From Caenorhabditis remanei (Eukaryota; Nematoda; Chromadorea; Rhabditida; Rhabditidae), in the NCBI RefSeq assembly GCF_010183535.1, contig NC_071330.1, positions 4,941,717 to 5,005,716 on the forward strand: a stretch of 64,000 bases of DNA. The letters are read 5' to 3'. Under the pieces are notes generated by a model. That model did not search any database and was not told the DNA's origin. It saw nothing but the letters and a program-made list of their open reading frames with translations. Positions 31,101 to 37,832 of this stretch are shown one piece after another (position 1 is the first letter of the stretch; each line of letters begins with the position of its first letter). Position numbers and translations under genes: made by a program.

Positions 31101-33162
31101 GAAATTCAAATTTATGAGCTGAAAGTGTAATCAAATGTATCTCAACGAATTCTATGTGTTTGACCTACTCCGTCGGATGACGGATTTTTATTGGTTTTTC
31201 GACCAAAACTTGTTTCAAATTGGTCGGATTGACCTGAAACTTTGGGGCAAATATATTCTGCAATAAATAGTTTCCCAAAGTTTCAGGTCAATCCGACCAA
31301 TTTGAAAGAAGTTTTGGTCGAAAAACGAAAAGTTCAGATCCTATTGAGCGGTACTGTAGAATTCGTCGAGATGTAAATTTTGGTATATTTTCGGCTTATA
31401 TTTTTTGAGTTTTAAGCGAGTTAAGTCTTCTCGGTTTGCATTCTGTTGTTAACAGTAAGAAAGGACTTTTTTGACAAAAGTGGGCGGGGCTTCAGATTGT
31501 CATGCACACCCACTATACCTAACTAATATATTTTCTATCTCATTCCAGACGACCAAGCTCTCATGTACGACTTCGCCGATTGCCTTGCCGTCCAAACGTT
31601 CCTCCGAATGACGTCACTCCCATTCAATGTTCGTCAACGTCCCAACGTCGATTTCATCTCTCCAGACGGCGTCATTCCACTTCTGAAAATCAATAAAACT
31701 CTCATCACCGGATTCAATGCTATCGTTGACTTCGTTCATAAGAAGGGCGTCACTTTGACTTCTCATTTGAGTGAGACTCAAGTCGCCGATATGAGAGCCA
31801 ATATCTCGATGATTGAGCATCTTTTGACTACTGTTGAGGTAGGACGAGGGGGCGGAGCCTAATGCTGTAAAAAAATTTCAGATGTTCGTCCTGTGGAAGC
31901 ACGATGAAACATACGATAAGGTGACGAAACTGAGATATGGAAGTGTCTATCATTGGCCACTTTCGTCGGTTTTGCCGTTTTTGAAGAGAAGAAAAGTGTT
32001 GGAAGAGTTGGCTGATAAGGATTGGGATGCCAAGGTTTGTAGGGGACATCCGGATAGACAGAGGGATGAACAGACACACAGAGAACTAGAAAATTGAGAG
32101 GACATCTGGACAAAACGGAAGACAGATGGATATCGGAATAAGACATCCGGACAGACAGATGTTCAGAAAGACAAAGATATAGAAATTCGAGCACGGGCAG
32201 ACATCCGGACAACCAGACAAACAGACAGATATTGAGATGAAAAAAATAAGTATTCAGGCACACTGACATCCAGAAATTCAGATAGATATTAGAATAGGCA
32301 TGAATCTAAACAGAATTGAAGTTCTGGATATCTGGACATCTGGACAAACAGACAGACAGTTCTATAGGCCCCGCCTACTTTATATTTTAGTTCGATTTTA
32401 AGCGAGATTTCGACCAAACTGTAGACATCTGGATATACAGGCATACAGACAGACAGACACGCATGTAGATTAAACTGGAAACTGGAATTATGGAGGGAGA
32501 TAGACATCCGGAGGGACAGAAAGTGGGAAAGACAAATATTCAGCAGAAATCCGGACATCTGGATATCTAGACACACAGACAGACACTATTTAAAAAAATG
32601 TTTTTGTTGTATTTTGTTCAGAAAATCGAAAAAGACTAGTGGAAAAAGTGGGCGGAGCTTGCTAGACATCCGTAGACTATTCTGTCTCGATTTCCGTTTA
32701 TCCGGATGTCTAGTAAGCTCCGCCCACTTTTTCCACTAGTCTTTTTCGGTTTTCACAACAAAATACAACAAAACCATCATTTTAAATAGTGTCTGTCTGT
32801 GTGCCTGGATATCCAGATGTCCGGATTTCTGCTGATTATCTGTCAATACAATTCTGTTCAAACGGATGTCACTTTCCCACCAGAATTTCAGTTTCCCCAA
32901 TAATAAATCCCTCATTTTGCAGACAATGGACGAAGTCGGTGAGCAAGCGGATAAAGTGTTCCGTGCCCTCTCCGCCCAACTCGGTACCCAGAAGTACTTG
33001 ACAGGAGACTTGCCGACAGAAGCGGACGCTCTTCTATTCGGACACATGTACACTCTCATCACTGTCCGTCTTCCACTGACAAATATCACGAATATTCTGA
33101 AGAAGTACTCGAATTTGATCGAATTCACGAAGAGAGTCGAACAGCAATATTTCAAGCAATGA
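28183..33162 (+). CDS. mtx-2: Metaxin-2, mitochondrial outer-membrane import protein
   Basis: GST-fold protein of the mitochondrial outer membrane that works with metaxin-1 and the SAM complex in beta-barrel import and mitochondrial transport (family knowledge). Exons 28183-28282, 31549-31838, 31882-32034 and 32923-33162 join to 260 residues, close to metaxin-2 in other animals. Recognisable stretches: DDQALMYDFADCLAVQTFLR, then LPFNVRQRPNVDFISPDG, IPLLKINKTLITGFNAIVDF and, in exon 4, LTGDLPTEADALLFGHMYTL. There is no C-terminal membrane segment, as expected for metaxin-2. Intron 1 (3266 bases) contains four peptide-gene copies plus repeats; intron 3 holds a minisatellite and a palindrome. 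Last gene of the putative operon, 210 bases after the helicase stop. I recall C. elegans mtx-2 on the same chromosome but not in ZK686, so the linkage may be specific to this species. Confidence 0.92.
28323..28655. repeat. Tandem duplication, period about 173 bases
   Basis: CCGCCCACTTTGAAGTAACG at 28323 recurs as CCGCCCACTTTGAGGTAACG at 28496. The rest of the unit also repeats (GCAGTGGGCAC, TTATCTCAGATACC, CTCTGCAGAAATGGGCGGAG). Two diverged direct copies inside metaxin intron 1, no coding signal. Confidence 0.8.
28820..29330. repeat. Right arm of the inverted duplication around peptide gene 3
   Basis: Reverse-complement partner of 27120-27700. It contains peptide gene 3 and its downstream flank, including AACTATTATGAGTTCAAA at about 28944 opposite TTTGAACTCATAATAGTTC at about 27563. 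Confidence 0.7.
29065..29235 (-). CDS. Nested four-cysteine secreted peptide 3 (short type)
   Basis: Single-exon gene of 56 residues on the minus strand inside metaxin intron 1. Signal peptide [20 protein letters not shown] followed by a mature part identical to that of peptide 2 (RGRRC core, C-x5-C-x5-C-x4-C, tail [11 protein letters not shown]). Only three residues differ, all within the signal peptide. TATA module at about 29291-29332. It pairs head to head with peptide gene 4, with 219 bases between start codons. Confidence 0.8.
   Translation of the reverse strand: MNILALLVFCLLAITSPVIARGRRCHSSTQCDYESVCYEGYCYTIDEMFDKFDAKK
29291..29400. promoter_or_regulatory. Bidirectional promoter of peptide genes 3 and 4
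   Basis: Outward-facing copies of the GCATAGAA...ACTATAAATATCG module at about 29291-29332 (minus) and 29361-29400 (plus). This spacer is shorter than in the other pairs: the TGAGTCA box is missing, leaving only the GAGCTCATAAAA remnant. Confidence 0.7.
29455..29616 (+). CDS. Nested four-cysteine secreted peptide 4 (divergent)
   Basis: Single-exon gene of 53 residues in metaxin intron 1. Signal peptide [20 protein letters not shown], then a mature part GEPRC... with the same C-x5-C-x5-C-x4-C spacing (core CDNGFVCLNGFC) but a different, short tail rich in aromatic and acidic residues (FWFSSDE). The signal peptide is conserved more strongly than the mature part, a pattern common in rapidly evolving secreted peptides. 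No close partner elsewhere in the window. TATA module about 60 bases before the ATG. Confidence 0.78.
   Translation: MNILALFIFCLLAITSPLLAGEPRCTSNNECDNGFVCLNGFCEESVFWFSSDE
30035..30178 (-). pseudogene. Decayed peptide gene 5 (cysteines lost)
   Basis: Intact signal peptide [20 protein letters not shown] and RGH, then 24 residues without a single cysteine before a stop, 47 residues in all. Compared with copies 2 and 3 the first core Cys codon is replaced (TGC to TGG) and the following sequence no longer aligns, suggesting a deletion with frame change. The promoter module is intact (about 30229-30270), so it may still be transcribed. Most likely a pseudogene; a diverged functional peptide is not excluded. 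Confidence 0.6.
30229..30585. promoter_or_regulatory. Bidirectional promoter of peptide genes 5 and 6
   Basis: TATA modules facing outward at about 30229-30270 (minus) and 30546-30585 (plus). The spacer has the palindromic bZIP-like box TGACTCACTGAGTCA at 30300-30314. It is enlarged by about 190 bases (30345-30535) of partly inverted sequence (GCGCTTTGGGCGC, GAAAATGCGA, TCGCATTTTC) that looks like a later insertion. Confidence 0.7.
30634..30858 (+). CDS. Nested four-cysteine secreted peptide 6 (long type)
   Basis: Single-exon gene of 74 residues in metaxin intron 1, plus strand. Signal peptide [20 protein letters not shown], then DDTRGTRC and the C-x5-C-x5-C-x4-C core with the basic Gly-rich tail ([15 protein letters not shown]). 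It differs from peptide 1 at two residues only, although the two genes lie 3.6 kb apart on opposite strands in different host genes. This argues for recent inverted duplication or gene conversion. AATAAA follows about 40 bases after the stop. Confidence 0.8.
   Translation: MNILALFIFCLLVITSPILADDTRGTRCTSDEQCRKVAICVAGWCIIEQGINRHGKGGPRDSFRGFYQKDLGQD
31137..31375. repeat. Near-perfect hairpin in metaxin intron 1
   Basis: TCGACCAAAACTTGTTTCAA and TTGGTCGGATTGACCTGAAA on the left are mirrored by TTTCAGGTCAATCCGACCAA and TTGAAAGAAGTTTTGGTCGA on the right, with a loop of about 25-30 bases near 31258. Outer arms (ATCTCAACGAATTCTA / TAGAATTCGTCGAGAT) extend the pairing. The fold could be a MITE or a hairpin-RNA source. 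Confidence 0.8.
32035..32600. repeat. Degenerate CAGACA / GACATCCGGA minisatellite
   Basis: Words ACATCCGGA(C/T)A, CAGACAGACAG and GACATCTGGA recur more than ten times through metaxin intron 3 with irregular spacing. A small piece of the same kind (CGGACATCCGGATA, CAGACAGACA) occurs in mab-5 intron 4 at about 15950. Non-coding. Confidence 0.75.
32525..32835. repeat. Palindrome in metaxin intron 3
   Basis: Arms of about 130 bases: AAAGTGGGCGGAGCTTGCTA at about 32646 mirrors TAGTAAGCTCCGCCCACTTT at about 32711, and outward GACAGACACTATTTAAA mirrors TTTAAATAGTGTCTGTC. Centre near 32685. One arm merges into the minisatellite. Confidence 0.8.
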
Positions 33163-34009
33163 GAGATAATTGATTTTTAGATTTTTTATGAGGATACTGT
33201 ATCTATATGCTGCGTATATTGTAGTAGTTTAAATAACTATAAAACGTTTGAGCAGAAGAGATGCTAGTATTTTAAAACATTGAATTTTTTTTAAAACTAC
33301 AATTGGCATGTAATAATCTAAAATCTTCCGGGAAACGAGAACGTTGTACTGTAGAGAAGTTTGGGACCAGCTTTCCGAAGTCTATGATAATCTGGAAACT
33401 TTGTATTGTATTTATTTATTTTTTCCTTCACAGTTGAAACAGTTCCAACAAAACCGGAGAATAGTCCACGCGATGATTTTTTCAGATTTTTGGTGAAAAC
33501 CAATTCATTCGAGGATTCCTGGGAAAAGTTCTCAAAAGTTCTAGTTAAACTACACACTAATATGGAAGGTCGAAGTTACTGTAGAACTTCTAACACTGTT
33601 CACTATTAAAGATGACTCTGAATGCTCGTTCCAGAATGGGAGAAATAGTTTTTTTGTCGGCAACTTCGAACGTATTTTTAAGTTTCAGCTGACTGATAGC
33701 AGGACACGTTTTTAGTTCATCTACACCAGGGCATTGGAAGAAGGGAAAAATAATTGTCAACATTTTATTTTCACATTTTTGTATTTAAGTGCCTATAAAA
33801 AATTGCCAATACTTACGGAGAATGTTGAAACCGAAGCAAACAAATCTGTTTCAACATAGTTTCAGAGTCAAATTTGTTCACTTTTATTACTTATTTGTTT
33901 CAATTTCTAGTGATAAGAAATATTCATATTAAAGGAAGGGTGTGCATTGGAAATTTTCGTTTTCTTTTTTTTTGTCGAATTTTGCTTTAAAACTTTTTCC
34001 AGGCTTGTC
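33163..34009. other. Intergenic region after metaxin
   Basis: 3' flank of the metaxin gene and upstream region of the next gene. No coding exon supported; short open frames here have no recognisable content. Confidence 0.5.
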
Positions 34010-37000
34010 ATGGAATCAAATAGTCCCGACAAGAAAAAAATTGAGAATATACCATATTCCGCAAGAGAAAATCAAAGATTCGCAAAGTTCATTTTTGAGA
34101 ACGATGAAGAGTATAACACAATGGCAGCGTTTTGTAGAGAAGCAGCGAATGCTGTCCAGACAAAAGATGATACACAACTACGAAGCAGGTTATAAAGTTC
34201 ACTAAGTGACACTAAAAACGTAATGATTTCAGGTACACGAGACTTTTAGAATCGGTAAACATTTACGATCACAACAACAAAACATTGCTGACTCCAGATG
34301 AAAAAATGAAGGTGGCTAATGAATACATTCTTGACACGAAGTAAGAATAGAAAACTAGAAAGGTTGTCGGTTAATTATGTTAAGAGTTTTATCTTACAGA
34401 TGGATGGCCGATAGAGGATACATTGAGAACGTGGATGAAACTTATTCAAAAGGAACTGTGATTGAGAAGAAAGCTACAAGGTAATTGAGTTTTCCTTGGG
34501 AATATCTAAAAAGGCTTTTCTTGTAGAGTAAGCCACGGAGAAAGCTCTTCCACTGTTCACGATGCAGAGGAGGAACACAAACAGAGCATCAAAGAGTAAG
34601 TTAAATATTTCACAACTCCGTTAGACTATAGATTTGTAGTCAATCAAGAGTTTTTGGGTTGAGAGAGAAGTTCAATAGAAACAGTACGGGTCATAATTCT
34701 ATCCTTTTTGGTGTTTAATGTCGGTGATTTGTCCTATAGTATCAGTGATTGTCCCACAAAGTACATTTTTTTAAGGTTATGAAAATCAAATGCAGAGATG
34801 CATTTTGGTAGTTGGCAACTTTTTTGTAAGTTCACTCCCATCGTCTAACTTCAATCCAAAAAAGTGAGATTTTTGAGCGGTCCACTTATAACGACTATAA
34901 TTTACTAAGGAGTGCCCGTACAAAAAAGTCGCCAACTGCAAAAATGCGTCTCATATATTTTATTTGAGATAAAGGACAAAAGGACATTAACACAATCACA
35001 ATAAAAAAAAGAAAACTATGGAGAGCTACAGGGTGCGGCAGAATTACCAGCACAAAAGTTTGACGCCATAAAGCAAGGCGATTGGCGCAATTCTGGTGCG
35101 CGTATTATTTAAGTTTTTGTTAATTATATTATTTTTTATCATTCTGCAAAATTCACATCGATCGGTTTTGTTTTAGGTAAATGACACCGCCGAGTCCACA
35201 TCGCTCTTCCATTTTGAACCTTTTCAAAGAAGGAGTTGCTCCGGTTGACATCATTAAACGGCTCGGGGTCCCAAGTAGAACCGTGTATGACTCGATTTCT
35301 CGTTTTAAAAAGCTTGGCACGTTCTTGGATAGACGTGGGAGAGGAAGAAAAGCAACAGTCGTCACTCCAGATCGGATCAAAGCTGTGAAAGAGAGAATCA
35401 GAAGAAATGCACATCGGAGTATCAGAAAGATGGCGAAAGGTATGAAAATTAGTTCGCGTTCGATGGGAAGGATTGTGAAAGGCAAGCTGAGGCTTACCTG
35501 CTATCGTGTGAGAAAAGCAGCCATTCTCTCGGAGGCTACAACCAAGCAACGGCTGGAAAGGTCAAAAAAGCTCCTTCAGCGCACGCGCAATGAGGAACAC
35601 TTGGTTACGGTGTTCTCTGATGAGAAGCTGTTCACGGTACGAACCGAGTTCAATCCTCAAAATCATCGAGTACTTGCTGAGACGTCTGAGGAAGCTTTTG
35701 CCAACAGAAGGACGATTCATCAAGCTTCTCACCCCGCTAGTGTGATGGTTTTCGGAGCAGTGTGTGCTGATGGCAAGTCATCATTGCTTTTTGTCGATCA
35801 AGGAGTCAAAATCAACAAAAAAGTCTACATTTCGCAGATTTTGGAGAAGACACTTCTTCCATGGGCACAGAAGCACTTCAATGGACGTCACTGGGTGTTC
35901 CAACAAGACGGTGCACCAGCACACACATCCAAGTTGTCGCAACAGTGGTGCGATACCCATTTTCCTGCTTTCATCCCGAAGGACGAATGGCCATTGTCCT
36001 CGCCAGACCTCAATCCTTTGGACTACTCCATCTGGAGGGTTTTGCAAAACAAGCTCAACGCTAAACCCCACTCAAGTATCGAGGCCCTGAAGAAGACCCT
36101 GCTCAAGGAATGGGACGCTCTGTCGCCAGAGTACCTGCGTGCAACCATCGATGCCAACCCTAGACGTCTTCGTGCTGTCATCGAAAAGAGGAGGTCGGAT
36201 GGAACAAAATTAGCTGATAATTGTTGTTACGATCATGAATAAACTTTTTGTTGATTCCCATGGTTTTCTGACTTTTACTTTTTTAGATAGAGCACTTATA
36301 GCTTGTGCGGGTAATTCTGCCGCACCCTGTAAGCACTATCAGTGATACTATGACACCATGACGTTACACGTTTCATTTTTCAGTTCGATGGAAGATAATG
36401 GATTCGAACAGAACGATGGAAAGTATGAGCTTGAAAAACGTTCATCAGAACAAGCTGAAAAAGAAAAGAAAGACCGCGAGTAATTAAGTTTTCCATGGGA
36501 TTATTTAAAAAAAAAACCTTTTCTTGTAGGGCAAGCCGCGGAGAAAGCTCTTCGACTGTTCACGATGCAGAGGAGGATCACAAACAGAGCATTAAAAAGT
36601 AAGTTAAATATTTCACAACCCCCGTTACACTTTAATTGTCAAACGAGCTTTTTTTAAGTAGAGAGAGGAAGTCTGAAACGTCATTATTCTATCCCTTTTT
36701 GGGTTTTTTTGTTGAAAATGTCCAGTTTTAGGAGTGTGTTATAGTATCAGTGATTGTCCCACTAAGTAAATTTTTAAGCCTATAAAACTCAAAATTAGAG
36801 TTACATTTTTGAAGTTCACAATTTTATTGTTCTGGTATTACATAGCGAGCCACATATCGACTAAGTATTTTTTCCTTCCCATCGCCCATCTTCAGTGCAA
36901 AAAAATTACAATGACTATAACTCGCTAGAAAATCATCGTCCAAAAAAGATATCAACTACAAAAACAAAGCACTACTTTTGATCTGTTTGATCCATAAAAA

Positions 37001-37320
37001 AATTACTTTGTGGGACAATCAGTGATACCATCATACACTCTCAAAGGTACACATTTTCATCTGAAAACACTAAAATGAGATATAATTATGACCAGTACTG
37101 TGACAAATTTCTTTCCAGAGAGGATCTCGAATCTGATTCTACGATAGACCGTATTGAAAAACTGTTGATTGATATTAAAAATTTGATGATCGAAGAAAAG
37201 TCTCATCGGGTATGCAAATTATGTATTTTAGTATTTTCACAATCATTTTTTGTTTTGCAGCCGGTGTCGGAAGACCGTGTTCGTGAAATGATTGAGGAAC
37301 GTCTTCAAGCGAAAAAGTAA
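34010..37320 (+). CDS. Eight-exon protein with possible SPK domain and an internal exon duplication
   Basis: Exons 34010-34188, 34233-34340, 34400-34480, 34527-34595, 36384-36479, 36530-36598, 37119-37209 and 37261-37320 join in frame to 250 residues. Residues about 12-115 (RENQRFAKFIFENDEEY, then CREAANAVQ, YTRLLESVNIYD and KMKVANEYIL) have the length and helical look of the nematode SPK domain found on chromatin proteins; this is a tentative match. The rest is charged and Ser/Glu/Lys-rich, likely disordered, with a coiled-coil-like end (DRIEKLLIDIKNLMIEEK). Exons 4 and 6 are both 69 bases and encode near-identical peptides (SRGESSSTVHDAEE type), and the introns after them are also similar, so this block was duplicated. 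Introns 1-6 are all phase 2, so exon loss or gain keeps the frame. Intron 4 hosts a mariner transposon. Function unknown. Confidence 0.7.
35029..36329 (+). mobile_element. Complete mariner-type (maT, DD37D) transposon
   Basis: The 1301-base element starts CAGGGTGCGGCAGAATTAC and ends GTAATTCTGCCGCACCCTG: perfect 19-base terminal inverted repeats. It is flanked by TA on both sides (35027-35028 and 36330-36331), the target duplication of the Tc1/mariner superfamily. It contains one uninterrupted transposase gene (35181-36242). The host position is intron 4 of the gene at 34010-37320, inside an older palindromic repeat. Perfect ends plus an open reading frame suggest a young and possibly active copy. 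Confidence 0.93.
35181..36242 (+). CDS. Mariner/maT transposase (DD37D)
   Basis: Cut-and-paste transposase of 353 residues without stops or frameshifts. The N-terminal third holds paired helix-turn-helix DNA-binding regions (ILNLFKEGVAPVDIIKRLGV and, later, HRSIRKMAKGMKISSRSMGR). The catalytic domain shows the three acidic residues: D in VFSDEKLF, D in FQQDGAPAHT and D in NPLDYSIW. The last two are separated by 37 residues, counted directly, which defines the DD37D (maT) group known from Caenorhabditis and insects, not the DD34E Tc1 or DD34D classic mariner groups. The start ATG lies 150 bases inside the left end. Reading direction is the same as the host gene. Confidence 0.92.
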   Translation: MTPPSPHRSSILNLFKEGVAPVDIIKRLGVPSRTVYDSISRFKKLGTFLDRRGRGRKATVVTPDRIKAVKERIRRNAHRSIRKMAKGMKISSRSMGRIVKGKLRLTCYRVRKAAILSEATTKQRLERSKKLLQRTRNEEHLVTVFSDEKLFTVRTEFNPQNHRVLAETSEEAFANRRTIHQASHPASVMVFGAVCADGKSSLLFVDQGVKINKKVYISQILEKTLLPWAQKHFNGRHWVFQQDGAPAHTSKLSQQWCDTHFPAFIPKDEWPLSSPDLNPLDYSIWRVLQNKLNAKPHSSIEALKKTLLKEWDALSPEYLRATIDANPRRLRAVIEKRRSDGTKLADNCCYDHE

Positions 37321-37832
37321 AAGATTTGGAATAAATGTCCGCAGAAACTCAATATAAATATAATCTTCTTACTTTTTGTTTTTATTTCTTTATTCTCTTC
37401 AGTTTACAAATAAACACTCTATTTTATATTATAATGAAAATTAATACTAAAATCATTTTTGTAATGGGAACATTAGACATTTGAAAGTAGGAGAGATAAG
37501 GCGTAGGTAGAAGAAATGATGGCAGTGATAAGAAATTGTTTTTTTTTGTTGGTTTTTCGGGAAGTAAGGGCAGGAACTATAGTCAGAGAAGACAAACACA
37601 TTTTTCTTGATACCAACCAGAAGAAGGTTACATTCTAACTGTCTAACTATAGTACTACAGTAACCGACTGCCAGAATAGATGTCTGTGAGATATCCCAGG
37701 AAACTGAAAAAAACGAAGAAAACATTTTTAAATTCACCATTATTTATTTGATAGATAGATAAATTGATAGACAATCAAAATAGGTGATTGGATAGATAAT
37801 TAGATGGATAGAACAGAAAAATGAACAATTAT
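37321..37832. other. Intergenic region between convergent genes
   Basis: AT-rich 3' flanks of two convergent genes. The portion from about 37670 belongs to the large inverted duplication; GATAGATAGATAAATTGATAG short repeats lie at about 37750-37810. No gene seen. Confidence 0.5.

Larger units (their letters stand above)
17654..33162 (+). other. Probable five-gene operon (splicing factor - OST3 - ZnF - helicase - metaxin)
   Basis: Five plus-strand genes follow each other with gaps between stop and next ATG of about 171, 306, 336 and 210 bases. A strong acceptor sits at or just before most starts: TTTTCAG directly before ATG at 17654, TGTTTCAG directly before ATG at 18584, GCTTTCAG four bases before ATG at 20866, TTTGCAG at 23051 just before the ATG at 23055, and ATTTTCAG at 28160 before the ATG at 28183. 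This matches SL1/SL2 trans-spliced Caenorhabditis operons. The first four gene types and their order agree with the C. elegans ZK686 cluster as I remember it. Confidence 0.75.
34720..37060. repeat. Paired intronic palindromic repeats (family C-like) in introns 4 and 6
   Basis: About 34720-34990 and 36740-37060 both begin with ATAGTATCAGTGATTGTCCC and contain mirrored words around a (T)TTTTTGTA / TACAAAAAAG core. They were duplicated with exons 4 and 6. The left copy is split by the mariner insertion at 35029. Confidence 0.55.

Noticed and set aside
32040..32590. Regularly recurring CAGACA words considered as a CRISPR-like array
   Set aside because: Spacing is irregular, units are degenerate and the sequence is a eukaryotic intron; it is a minisatellite.
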